A stretch of DNA of 64,000 bases from Pipra filicauda (Eukaryota; Chordata; Aves; Passeriformes; Pipridae): positions 868,001 through 932,000 of the forward strand of contig NW_024104317.1 of NCBI RefSeq assembly GCF_003945595.2, in the 5' to 3' direction. Under the pieces are notes generated by a model. That model saw only the letters and a list, made by a program, of their open reading frames with translations. It was not told where the DNA came from and made no database searches. Both the position numbers and the translations under genes were made by a program. Below, in pieces: positions 46,801 to 59,329 of the stretch (the stretch's first letter is position 1; every line of letters begins with the position of its first letter).

Positions 46801-49084
46801 CTGGCCAGGGAACATCCGCTGTGGAAACCTGGGAGGAGCTGACAATCCCCAAAGATTGGCTGCAGACCCGGCCAAGCAAGAGCTGCTGGCTCCCAGCCTA
46901 ATTCATTGCAAATGTGCTTCCATGTGGTTCCAATCTGGAGCCCCTGCTCCCCGCCCCCCCATGCTGCCCCCCAGAGTTTGACAGGGGCTGGGAGCAGCCA
47001 CGCAGGACAGAGCCAGGAGCAGCCCCCATGCTGACCTGAGCATGTGCCAACCTCCTTGGCTCCCTGACCTGAAATGTGTCCCCCAGCCATTTCTCTCCTG
47101 GGGGCCACAGGGAACCTCCACCCCCATTATGGAGTGAGAGCAGCTCACACCAAATTTCTGCTGGGGACACGATGCCTGGAATGATCCTGACTAGCCCACA
47201 CCTTGTGAAGGGGCTAACATCACTCCTTTGGCCCTTAGCCTGGCCCCAGGCATCGTCTTCCTGCTGGGGTTTGATTTTCAACTGCCAGTGGGACATTGGT
47301 GGGAGGCACTGGGCTGGCAGTCACCAGTGCCCAGCATCCTTATTTAGGCTTTGCTTCACCCTCTTCAGCTGTTGCTCAGGCCTGTGGCTGCCTCCTACCT
47401 GTCCTTGGGCACAGGTGGGCCCCTGGGCCACGGCACCCCTGTGCTGCCAGGGTGGCAGGGTTTGGGGCAGCAGAGACAGGCCAGGACCAGCCCCTGAGGC
47501 TGCTGACAGTGCTGAATCCCTGCCCTTGCTCTGTCCTGCCTCTGCTGTGCTGCACCCATCGGTCCCGGGCAGTGAGAGGGACACCGCGTCACCCCCACGC
47601 ACCCCTCACACGATGACTCCAGCAGAGATGTCCCAGGGCAACGACAGGCTCTGAGACCCCCTGCCCCTGCAGGTCCTTTGTGAACTTTGTTTCCCCAGAA
47701 GTGTCTTCCCTAGAAGCAGGGCAGTTCTCTTAGCCCCCCAGAAGGGGTGCTGTGGGGACTAAGGACCAGAAGATCTCTGCCTACACCCTGGTGCACAGTC
47801 CCAGCACCAGCACTTCCAGGCAGGTCTTCCCCTTGTCCCGTGCATACACCTGGATTTAACATCTCAGACTAGTGCAAACATCATAAATTCACTTCACATC
47901 TTCCACCTGAGGGTCTTTCCCCATCTTTTGGGGTCCTTGACTATGTCCTGCAATGGCCCTCCAGGGCCGCCAAGCAACTTTAAGCTCAATTTAAAATGAG
48001 TCCAGACTCCTCTCCCCCCAAGCTCATGCATTTGAAAGGAGATTGCATCAAAGTTTCAAAATAGTCAGTAAAAAATTGCTCATTAAGCAAAGTTGCAGAC
48101 CCTCTCCTTTCCCTTGTTTATAGCAGGATTAAAAATGCCTGGCACAAGGTTAACCCTCAGAGCATTGAAATAAAATGGCATAAAATGAGTTCAGTTCTCC
48201 TCAGGTTTCAGGAGAAGCAGGGTGAAGCATGTGGGGGAGCGAGCAGGGCTGGGGCCGGCACCTGGAATAACATCTTTGGTGTCAGTGCAGCAGCGGAAAA
48301 GGAAATGAGCAGTCAAGGAGCCAGGAGCAGCACGGTGGTGGCCAGGCAGGCTCGGCTCTGTTGGTTGCCCCATCACCCCTCACCAAACTCAGAGCTCCCC
48401 ACAGGCAGTGCTGGCACCCCAGGGTGGCTGCACTGTGGCTAAGGGCAGCATGGCCCTTCGGGCAGCCTGCAATGCTCATGGCACTGGGAAGAGTGACCTG
48501 GACATGTGGCTGCTGTGGTGGAGATGAGGAGATGGGGTCATTCCGTCACCCTTTACCTCCAGCCATTGGGGTGGGTCCAGGTGCCGATAAAAGAGATATC
48601 TCCTTGGCAAGTGTTTTGGACCCTGGGGAATAAGCAGCTCAGCTGAAATGCAGCAGCAGCAGTGAGGAGTGGGGAGGCTGTGGGAGGACAGGGATGATCC
48701 CTGCAAAGGCCTTTGCCACATGCTGTAACAGCAAGGTCATGCTGGGATGAGCTTGGCCGGACCTTGCAGAGCACAGGCTGCCTGGGAAGCCCTGACTCCA
48801 CAAGGCTAGGTGCCCTCCCTCCACAAAAAGCAAAGTTAATCCCTTCGAGGGGGCTCAGGGCTTCTGTCAGCCTTGCAGGGGCAGTGTTAGGGTCTACATT
48901 GGGGTGGTGGGAGAAAGCTGATGCCTGATTCCCTACAAGGTGTGTAGCCCTCACTGTGCTGGAGTGCTGCTGCCCTGGTGCAGTCAGGCATTGTTCTTGT
49001 CCTTTTAAGATCAGAAAGGTTTTGGGGCTGACATTAGCTCTGATACATGGAGGAAAGTGTACAGCAGGGTAATTAAAGTGTAAG
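43821..49084. other. Gene desert, central-right part
   Basis: GC-rich DNA with a CpG patch at 45040-45150 and AT-richer patches at 46030-46340 and 47840-48190. Two 14-base copies of CTGCACCCAGGGAT and CTGCACCCAGGGAT-like units occur at 44252-44296. No gene is recognised. Confidence 0.45.
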
Positions 49085-49240
49085 AGCAAGGCTGGGTTTG
49101 CCTTTAATGGCTTGCAGCTGCAAATATTTTTGTCTTCCCAAGTCCACTTGTTAGCTGTCTAGCTGTATTTCTCATCCTGGCCAATTAGATTCCCATGTGT
49201 GCTGCAGGAGTGAAAATATAGAAAGTGAATAATCCTCCAA
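49085..49240. promoter_or_regulatory. Candidate conserved non-coding element
   Basis: AT-rich complex island containing GCAGCTGCAAATATTTTTGT, an E-box CAGCTG and CCAATTAGATTCCCATG (a homeodomain-type core). Enhancer role is conjectural. Confidence 0.3.
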
Positions 49241-50446
49241 TTCTGCTCCTCGCTGCAGAGGCCTTTGAACCTCTGGCTGCCGGGGCTCCCTTCCACCCCA
49301 GCCCCATCACCACCCTGGCCAGCCCTCTCTGCACTAGCTCTGGCTCCTCTCTTTGCAACCGAACTTCAGCAAATCTGCCTGGGCATCACCATGTTTCATC
49401 TTCAAGCTTTTCTGATCAAAGCTGGGGACTGTTTCCCCTCCCCCACTCTTTTTGCTGAATTTTACAGCCATTTTCCCTTTTGGATGCTGGTTTTCTGCCA
49501 AAAGTTCCACTCTAAAATCAAAAGGGGCAGTCCATTAATACCAGGCAGCTGTAACAAGTACACTATTGTGTTGTCTCTTCCAAGGTACCCAGGATTTTTA
49601 ATAAACTGTGGGGTGTGGGGAGCTGGTCGCCTCCAAGAAAGGGGGGCAAAGGGGAGGAAGAGGTTGCTGGCAGAAACCGTGGTACCATAAAATCCAGCCC
49701 AGTGGTGCGGAGCCCACGGCACATTCAGCACTGCGTGTTGGTGGGAATGGTGAAGGAGGCACTCGGCAGTCTCCCTGCTCTGTTCCAGCTCCAGGATCAG
49801 GTATCAGTCGTGAAATGCCGCTTGCTTTGATCTCTGTGGGCTGATGAGGCTCTTTGCCAGGACCCACGCAGTGGAAACAGGCTCACTGTCCTGGCTGCCC
49901 TGCACCAGGCGCCCACGGCTGCCGGGTCGGGTTGCTCCAGGGCACCCATGCACCAGCTGGGAAACTGGTAGGGAGCTTTGAGAAATGCAGTGCGGTGTAA
50001 ACCTGAAACAGCTACGGCCATGAGGAGCCCAGATCCTGGTTCACAGTCAGGTTTGGGTTTCTCTGGGAAATGTCCATGTTATTTCCAGCCCAGCTGGGGA
50101 AAGTCCCCAAGACCTGTCTCGTTCCCCACGAGGGACATCAGCCAGCACCTAGTGGGGCCACGTGAAAACTGCCTTGTCCAGTCAAGAGTCATGTGTGATT
50201 CCCCTCGAGACCCCAGCAACCTTGACCAAGCTGCAGGAGCCAGGTGGGCACAGCAAACCCCAGCCAGAACTGCCACAGCAGCCAATGCAGTTAAGCACCC
50301 CTTGCTGCAAATCCCTGAGGATTCTGCCCTCTGCTCCTGTGGGGTGCAGGAAGCACACTACAGCAAGGTGAGCAGAGGGTAGGGAGGCAGATTCCTGCAC
50401 CAGAGTTTGGGAGAAGCAGGGCAGAGGGGCCAACTCTGTGGGCTCA
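49241..50446. other. Non-coding DNA before element A copy 2
   Basis: No gene or repeat recognised. Short open frames overlap on both strands and have no identifiable product. Confidence 0.45.
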
Positions 50447-50634
50447 CCATTGCAAGTCAAGGTGAGGCTGCGCTGGGAGCAGATGGGACCTGTTCTGCTG
50501 GTGAAAGAGTGTTTCTGCTATTTATGCTAAGCGGTGGGAATGCTTCTCAAGCATTTCAGATGGCTCTGTAATGAGGCCGGCCTAAATATGCCAGCATTGT
50601 TTGTGCCGGACAATTAAAAGCTCCCCCTTGCCAC
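50447..50634. promoter_or_regulatory. Duplicated non-coding element A, copy 2
   Basis: This copy pairs with 37183-37376. The aligned GTGGGAA is at 50534-50540 and the aligned CAGATG E-box at 50557-50562, both kept although surrounding bases differ. TCTGTAATGA and the ATTAAAA/CCCCCTT end are also kept. The block has no coding potential. Confidence 0.75.
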
Positions 50635-51241
50635 ATGAACGGTGTCTCTGGTGGCGGAAGGGCCCGGGAAGGCGCGGGCGAGGGCAGCCACAAAGCCCGC
50701 CTTTTGTTCCGTGCTCCTTTGAACCCGCTCAAAGCCCCCGTTTCAAGGGGTGGCTTTTGTTTCCTTTTCAGCGGGCCTGAACCCAGAGCCGCCTGTTGTT
50801 TAGCAACACAGAAATGTGACCTTAATTGACTCTGCTCTCGGGTGCACTGTGTAAATCACTTCTGGCACCCAGGGGAGTGTGTGACGTGCCCCCCTCCCTC
50901 CCCAGCCCCAATACACCCGGGAAGCATCCTCCCTCCAGCCTCTGATCCCTGGCAGAATGGACCCCAGCTCTGCGCATCCCCGTGTTGCAGGCTGGCAGAG
51001 GAGCGGGATGGGAAGCAGGGCTGGGAATACTCCTGTATCCATGGCAGAGGGTTTCCCATTTTCACGGGACAGCTGATAAAACCATTTCTCTCTCCTCTTC
51101 AAACCCCCTTTGCAGCCAATGCCTCCTGCTCGTGTTTATGGTCCAGCTGGGCTGGTAAACCTCTTCACCTGCCTTCCCCGGGACTCACCGGGTTAAAGTG
51201 TATTGAAAGATAAATGAAATGATGAGGATGAAAATGATTAA

Positions 51242-51330
51242 GTGATGAAAAGGTAACAACTCCTCCTGTGAATGTCTGACACACACTTAGCCAGACAACT
51301 TATTTGTAGGATACCAGGGGGCTGATACAT
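51242..51330. promoter_or_regulatory. Possible duplicated element C, copy 2
   Basis: Shares GTGATGAAAAG and a loosely alignable following stretch with 37972-38060. Support is mainly the consistent offset. Confidence 0.35.
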
Positions 51331-51332
51331 TA

Positions 51333-51597
51333 ACAGATATAATTTGCGGTCTCCCGAGGAGAGGTTAAGGGCTGGGAGCACGGCTCCCTGGGAGCTGCCC
51401 TGGCTCTCCACCTCGCCTGCCCCAGCCTTAATCAAGCGATCATCTCAGCCCGCGCCTCGCTGGCCCCCTCTCTCCTTTCAATGGGGGAAAATTTGCAGAC
51501 AAATTCCTGCCAGCGGGACGTTGGAGCTCTCCTGCGTGGTGGGATAAAGATACCTGTCACCTCCACCCGGCCCCGCTGCAGACTCACGCTGGGAGCG
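51333..51597. promoter_or_regulatory. Duplicated non-coding element B, copy 2
   Basis: Pairs with 38455-38704. Between the exact 27-base identity (51484-51510) and ATAAAGATACCTGTCA (51544-51559) spacing is identical in the two copies. This copy is more GC-rich than copy 1. Confidence 0.8.
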
Positions 51598-54500
51598 TCG
51601 TTCAAGGAGCACCATGCTGATACCCTTATTTGATTACGCCTCTTCATGCCTTCCTCTGTGCGGGAAGAGCTATTCAACAGCGGCACTGCTGTGCTCCCAG
51701 CACGGGCCGGCCCCACTGCTGGCCTTTTGCTAGCCCCACTGATGCACGCTGGGCATCAGGGCTGCCCAGGGGGGCCCCACACCACCGCCTTGGGCCAGGG
51801 CTCTTTCCGAGGCTTTGCAAGAGGGCCTTGGATACGCCATTGATTTTTAACCAGAAAAACTCAAAAATTAAAGCAAAATGAGACTTAAATAGAAATATGA
51901 ATGACTCCATGAGATAAGGGCTCTGTTCCTCCTTCTGCTTCTCCATGTTTTTGGTGTGATGGAGGCACAGCTGCCCGGTACCTGTTAGCTGTGTCCACTG
52001 GGAGAGCCTAGGGCATGTTATTAGGATCAGCCCCAGATGCTGCTGGCTGCTGGATGATCCAGCTCCTCTGTGGCCTCAGGAGTTTTTGGTCAATGTTGTG
52101 AGCTTGCAGAGAGGGGATCAATTGTTCCTCTGCTCAGGAGTTGGAAGATCAGTACCTAGAGATCCCTCAGGCAAAAGATCTGCAATCTCAATGGAAACAC
52201 AGTTTTGCAGGTTCCCTGGCCAGAACCACCCACCCAATGTCACACTACCCATGGCTTCTGCACAATGCCACCTGTACCTGCCTTGTCCCAAGGACGAGTG
52301 GTGGCCACCTCACCAGTCAAGGAGATGCGCTCTCTGGAATCCAAGCAGAGGTCACCCAATGATGTCCCAGCCATCTCTGCCATCTCCAAGAGTTTCTTGT
52401 ATTTTATGTTAAGGTAAAATACATTGCTCCAGGTGATGCTGAGGTGTGAGTCCCCAGCCAGCCCTGAAGCACTGTGGTGGAGGGCAGCCCGGGTTCCTCC
52501 CTCTCCTTCTGGAGTTAATCACCCAGACTGCTGGAAATGTGGAGCAATTGCCCTTGTTTTGCTTTTGGCTGCTAGATTAAAGAGCTCTTAAGTACCTGGT
52601 TTGTTATTTCTGCCAGGATACTTGCACACCAAGGTCCTTGTGACTGTAATCAAGCCGCCTCTTGATCTTCTTCCTGATAAACTAAGTAGGCTGAGTGTCC
52701 TGTCTGCCTCCATCGGAAATGTCCTCAGTCCTTGTCTCCCTCCCCCGGGGTTTCTCTGCAGGGTCTCCAGCTTGGGCAGAGCTTGCTTTGGCGATGGCCT
52801 CAGGATTGGACCTGCTGTTGCAAAGTCACTACCCGGTGTCAGCTCCTCCAAAACAGTGCTTAAGTCTTGCAAAGCCAGAGGTGGAAGGGGCAGGGTGGCT
52901 GCACAAACCTCCCTGCACAGCTACAAATACCACCACAAAGCCTGCAGACTTCGGGCACCTGCCCCTTCTCCCTTCCCCGCACCGAAGTTTGCTCTGAGCA
53001 TCATCCCCCCCTCAAATCTCCCTTCAGCTGATTGCTACCAGTTTCTTCACCTTAGCAGCTGATGGACCTACACATGGCTGACTGGAGACTGGTGACCACG
53101 GTGGCCACAGTGCAGTAAGGAAGACATCTGGGACCTTGGATACAACGTGTCACACGCAGGAGCCCAAATCCTTGAGTCAGAGCCACAGTACAAGTAGTGT
53201 CTGCCCTGCAGGGAACATCCCCACTCCCCGGAGCTGAGCTGGCTCTGCCACCCCGTGCACGCTCACTGCCCAGGACGAAAAGTGGCATTTGCTGGACTCA
53301 GGTCACTGCCCCCCAGCAAAGGGGCTTTCGGCTGAGCCCCAGCAGCATGTCCTGCCACCGGCACCTCCTGAAAGGGACCTTCCGCTGCAGCCCTGGCCCA
53401 TTGTCCAGGGGGATAATTGGAGGGAGAAGTGGAATGGGGCTGTAATGAATTCTGCTGCTATTCAGCAGGGCCGAGAGGCAGAAAGCTCGCTGCTCCTGCC
53501 AAAGTGCTGAGGCTGCTACTTCCATTCTGAGGCCGGAGGGGAGGTCTCCAGAGGGCAACTCGCTATTGAGGAGGCTCCGGGGTTGAAACAACACCCGGCA
53601 TCTGAAGTTTTACTCTTTCTGCGCGAATGTGCTCCGACGTGGCTGTGCACAGGGTCCTTCCCTGCAGGCTTGGCAGGGCTGCAGCTGAGCTGTTGGTTCT
53701 CTCTGTCTCACACAGAGAGGTGCCAGGGTGTCCCCATGCCCATTACTGTGTTGTGCTGGCACCAGCCTCAGCTTTGCTACCCTTCTCCCTGTGCCGCCCT
53801 TTGGGGGGTCTGCCTGGCCAAATCCTCATTCCTTCATCCTCAAGGTCCCAAGCAAAACTCCCTTGGCCACAGTGACCCCAGCAACCAACACCTGACCCAC
53901 CCCAGCACCCAACACCTGACCCACCCCAGCACCCAGCAACACAAGCACAGATCCCCCAGGCCCCTACGAGGGGCTGCTTTGCCCCCCTTCCCATGTTTTT
54001 AGGAGGGATGGAGCAGCCCGGGAGGGAGACTCAGCTCGGGGGCGGATGGAAAATCTACGCTCTTCTTTCCAGGCGCCCCGAGGCTGCGAAGGGCCGGACG
54101 GCAAAGCGTCTGTGTGGTCCCTCCCGCGCAGGCAGAGCCCCGTGGAGGGCAGCTCCTCTCCCACACGCTCCCGCCGGTAGCTGGCCGTCTCCAGACATCT
54201 TGCATCGCTCTGCTCAGCCCTGCTGCAGCTGCTGCCGAGCTCCTGCTGGGGTCTCACACTCAGGGTGGGGTTCCCCTTTCTCAAAAGCCTCCCGGCAGCA
54301 TCCGGCTGGAGGCAGGGACACTGCCAGGAGCAGTCCCCTGGGATGCTAGGCTGGCTCCAGCACATAGCCTGAGTCCGCGGTGCCTCAGCCCCCGGGGAAA
54401 GCTTTCTGCCAATTTGATTGAGCTGCAGAGGGGTTGGTGCCAGAAGAGCTGGCAGCCTGCGCGGGGCGTTGGCCTTCTGCACATGAAGCCTGGAGGGGGT

Positions 54501-57500
54501 GCGGGGGTGCCCCACTGCTTCCCCGGTGCAGAGAGGCATGTGGGGGCTGTGAGCTGGTGTCACAGGGCAGACCCCAGGGATGCTGGTGTTGTCCCTGCCC
54601 TGAGGCGCACCAGTCTTATTTTACATCCAGAAGCTCTTTAAGCAAATGCCTAAGTAAATATCTTCTCCTTCACGCCTGTAGAGATGACACGTTTACAGAC
54701 CTTTGAATGGGATTTAGGACTTTTGTCTCCACCCGGCAAACCGGGTGGGTGTGCAATCAGCAAACCACTGGCAATTGCAGCCATCAAAATTTTCTGCATC
54801 GGTTCCATAAACAAGCAGGAGGAGGAACCCAGAGCACAGCACCTTGAAGAGGAAGAGAAGACAAACAAGACTTTGTCTCAAGGTTTTGAGCAGGCTGCAG
54901 GCATCCCTAGGGCTCAGTGCTATTCTTCCCAGCCCATGGTGCTCTCATAACACCTTGGCTCAGCAGAGCTTAGCAGGCTGTCACAAGCCCCAAGAAGAGC
55001 CCTCCTGACCTCCCGGGGAAATGACTCCAGCAAGCAATAAATTGGGTCCTGTTTACTTTGAGGGGTGTTTTGTTGAGCTTTAACGCAGGAGGGACAGCTC
55101 TGAGTTGTGAAATATGGCTGACACTGGAGGCATGGCTAGAGCAGCCCACAGCCGCCAGCACGAGCAGGGGCCAGCTGGGGTCTGAGCCTCCCCATGAAGG
55201 ATGGGGGGCCATGGACAGTCCATCCCATCAGACCTTTTCCTGTCCTTTTTCCCATGGGTGATGGCTAACCAGCCCCAACTACAGCACGCTCCTCCAGACT
55301 GGCAAACACTGGGCACTATGGCAGCCCTTGCCCCATGTAAGATCTACTGTGGGGAGGAGGATGGGAGGGGGGAGAAGTGTGGCTATGCTGTGGGCTGACC
55401 CAGCCTGGGAGGAGCCCCCCTGTAGCAGGCCAAGCTCCTTTGCGACCTTCATGCTCACTGTGGTGCTGGATGGGCAAGCACAATGCCGCTCACAGCCATG
55501 GCACTCTCCTCTTTGCCTATTTGCCGGCTCTCATCCCACTGCACTTATCCATTTGTTCAGCAGCTCATGGCCATGGTGGTCCAGCTCCTCGTCCCGTTGA
55601 GGAGACATGACCCCACTCAGCCTGTGCCCATCACCAAACCCGCTCTCAAACCTCTGAGAAGAGCTGCCCTGAACAGGCAGCGCCTCAGGCAGGGGGCTGC
55701 CCACAGGCTCTGCCTGCAGCCTGCCCGCACATAGCTGAGCCCAGCGGGGAAGGCAGTGAGCGCCAGCCCCGTCTGCGAGCACAAACATCTGCTTGGAGCC
55801 TGCTCAGAAACACCAGCCCAGGCTGTCCAGCTGCCAGCCCCTCTGTTTCAGAGCACAATAAAAGCTGAAGGATGGCTGAAAGCAAGTGCCCCGTGGGAAG
55901 GGAAGTGCGGAGCTCTGTGCTGTGGTACACACCAGCACTAATCCCATGGCAAGAACCGAGGCTTGGCTGCAGAGAGAAAGGAAGCATCCATCAAGGCCTC
56001 CAGAGTCCTTGCTGTGAGACCCTGTGCAGCTGCTGACCAACCAGAGCCCTCCCAGATGCAGAGCTGGGGATGAGTGCTCCAGTTTCCCTGTTCATTCACC
56101 ATACGTGGGATTGGTTTGGTTGGGAACATTGCCTAGTGGAAGGATTTGTCCTGATGCATCATCATCCCAAAGCTCCCCCTCTCCATCCAGGCTCATTGTC
56201 TCCTCTAGCACTCACTGAGATGCAGCCCAGAAGGATGTCCTGGTCCCTTCTCCATAGGCATGCAGGGCTCTGGTATTTCTCTGCACTTACATGTTGCTGT
56301 CGAATCCCTGAGTGTGATGGGCCATTTTCTCTCCCCCACCATAAACAGGATTCATTTCACTGCTGGGACAAAAGCAGGTTGTCTTCCAGGTCCGGACACG
56401 AGGTTGTTGCTGATGGTGGCAGGGATGAGACAGCCTGATACTGGAGATGCAGACAAAGCCAAATGTTCCCCAAGCCTGGCGGGATCAGCCTGTGTTGGTC
56501 CTGCTTTACATTAGTTGTAGCCTCAGTGAGGATGCTGCTGGGGAGGGGGTTGAGGCCCAGTACCATTTCCCTTGTTTGGCAGATGCCCCATGTGTGTCAG
56601 TGCTGACAAAAGAGGCGGGGATTTATCTGTGCCTGGGCTGCAACAGGGCTGTGAGGGCCAGAGCCAGGCAAGATACGTAACTGTGAGGTTCGGCATGTGT
56701 CCCTATATCCTGCTCCCTCCCTTGGTACAAACACTGTCCAGATTTCCGACGTCAGAGGGAGAGATACCAGCCAGATTATTTTACGGTTTCAAGAACTCAT
56801 AATGTTTTCCAGAGAACAGAGCTGCAGCTCATCTTCTGCAGTGGGACAAGCTGTGGAAGCCTCCAGTCACTGCTGACAGCCCTCTTGTTAAAGAAAGGTT
56901 CCTGTCTGACCATTCAGGAGCCACTCTGGGAGTCACACTCACACGATCCTGCACTTTCACTGCTGGGACCAAAGTCCCTTTGCAGCAGGCAGCTCCAGTT
57001 AGCCGATGGGTGCCCTGTTTGACTCCCTGCACATCCCATACTCACACAATCAGACAAATTTCTCTCACCGACTCCACCCCAGGTTTACTATAGCAGAGTC
57101 TAGATCTCTGGTTCCTTAATTTAATCATGGTGCTGTGATATGATAACAGGTAAAGCCAGGTGCTGCCGGAGAGGGACCTGAACACAGGAATCCCTGAACA
57201 CAGGAATACCCTCACAGTCTGTGCTGCACGTGACTCTTGGTCCAGTGGTGATATTTAGTCATTTTTCATCGGGTCCTGCAGAGTCTCTGGGTGACCGGCC
57301 ACACCCCTGCCGGGCAGCACCACAGCTCCCCGTGTCCTTTGTTAGGCAAAGGATCGGTGCCCGTTCACAGCTCGTTATCTGTGGCTCCAGCCATTTCCCC
57401 CCACCCAGGGCACAACCTGCAGCTCGAACACCAAGCTACCTGCAGTAAGTGTATTCCTCGACAACTCTGATCTCCTCAGCAGCCAAAACCACTGACAAAA

Positions 57501-59329
57501 CAACGGAAAAAAAGCAGGGCACCTTTGGAAAGGCTCCTGCAAGGCAGCCCAGTGCACCCACATCTATAGGGGTTGTTGCCATCCCAGCCCCGAGGACCTG
57601 GAGGAGGGGGCAGGCTCCTCCTGGCACATCCTCTGTAGATATCTCCCTTGCAGGGCAGGCACCACTGTTGGTGGCCCTGGTGCCAGCGTGGCTGGGCACT
57701 GTGGCAGGAGGTAACAGTCCCGGGATGGTGTAGAAGGAGGGGCTGCCCACCTGGGCAGAAGGATCTAGCAGAGGCCCCACTCCAGGGGCAATTTTAGGGA
57801 TGACTTTTGGCGAGGTGCTATGCCGCAGCAGGCTGGATAAGGGACAGGCTGTCTTTCTTTGGGGGGGGCTGTGAGGACACAGAGAGAGATGTGGCTTTGC
57901 AGGGAGTCACAGGGTGACCCAGCCCTGGCTCCCAGCCTCGGCTCGCAGCCTTTGGGTCACCTCATGTCCCAGTCCTGCGGTGAGGCTGAGTTCCAACCTC
58001 CGCTCCAGCAGAGCTGCCCGAACCATGCTGTTGTGCTGGCAGGCTCATTACAGCAGGTCTGCTTTTAATTAAGCAGGATGCTGCTTTTGTACGGCTGAAC
58101 CCCTTGGGAGTTTGGGCACAGACCCTTCACCCCTGCGGCTGGGATCCTGCTGCTCACCCCTGTGTAGAGGGCAGCAGGCGGAGGGAGCTGGGGCTGGGAG
58201 CTTTGGGAGCACGTGCTGGGGCGGTGTGTCCCACCCACGCAGGATGTCAGCTGTGTCCTCAGGGTGACATGGTGCAGTCTGTGCTGTGCCCTGCTGTGGG
58301 TGTTTGTCCTCCTTGGGCCGGAAGGCAAAGCCCAGGGCTGTTATCACGCCAGGCAGAGAAGGGTTAATGCCCCTACAGTTGTGCTGAGCTGGCTTTATTG
58401 GCAATAAACCCCGTCTGAGAGCAGCTTCTTAATCATTACAGATTGCAGGCAGCCCTATCTCCATGGCTGTCCTTCAGCAACAGCACCTCTGCCCTGCCCT
58501 GCTGCCCCTGCACCCTCCTCAGCAAACACACCAGGGTCAGGCCCTCTCCAGCCCCTCACCCCTTCGGTGCCACACAGCCCCCTTGTCACCCTCACTGTGG
58601 TGCCAACAGAAAGAACGCGTGCCCCGAGCCTCCTCCCAGTGCTCACTGTGGGTGTCAGCGCAGGGTTAAGCTATGGCTGTACAGGAGAACGGTCCAGAAG
58701 CTATGGCCTGCGTGGATCAGATCCTTGGACATATGTAAGGCACTGGAACGGGTAGCTGGTACCCCTGGCGCACAGCTCTGCTGGGGCAGAGACATCAGAT
58801 ATCACTCCTGCCACAGAGGCTGGGAAGGGAAGATGATTGTCCCAGCCATTCCCAGGACCAGCTGATGGCATGGCCGAGAATGTTTTCTAAATGGGAGTGG
58901 AGTCATTTGTCTGGGCTGACCCCCCCAGGAAGTCTGTGCTCCGCAAAACAAGCCAGGCTTTTGTTTGACTTGTTTTAAGTAAAACACATGTCACCCCTGT
59001 AAATCACAGGTCCCCTTCACTGCCCCAGGGGCAGCGGCAGAGCAGAGGCGGGTGCTGGCCTCGAGGTGCTGGTGCAAGCCAGAGCCACGGGCTGTCGGGT
59101 CTGGTCCCACTGCTGGGCTGTATGCCCCGGCTGGGAGCCATGGGGCTGGAGCATCCTGGCCCCCACAGCATCCAGACACTCCAACCTGCTTGCAACACCC
59201 TGTGGCATGCAGCTCCCAGGGAGGTTTGCAGCGCTGGTCCTGGGGCACTTGTGCCCTGGCACCCCCACAACTCCTGCCTTGCTCCCCCAGATCCTAACCC
59301 GGCTGCCAGGCTGCTTTTTTCACCATCCC
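51598..59329. other. Gene desert, right part
   Basis: GC-rich non-coding DNA. A short direct repeat of about 18 bases (CACCCCAGCACCCAACACCTGACC type) occurs about three times at 53876-53940. No CR1, RNA gene or coding gene is recognised. Confidence 0.45.
53876..53940 (+). repeat. Short direct repeats
   Basis: Three copies of a roughly 20-base unit: CCCAGCAACCAACACCTGAC, then CCAGCACCCAACACCTGACC, then CCAGCACCCAGCAACAC. A small local tandem duplication. Confidence 0.75.

Noticed and set aside
50793..50808. GTTGTTTAGCAAC as an RFX X-box
   Set aside because: Only the outer half-sites fit the consensus; a single imperfect match in non-coding DNA is not enough to report as a feature.
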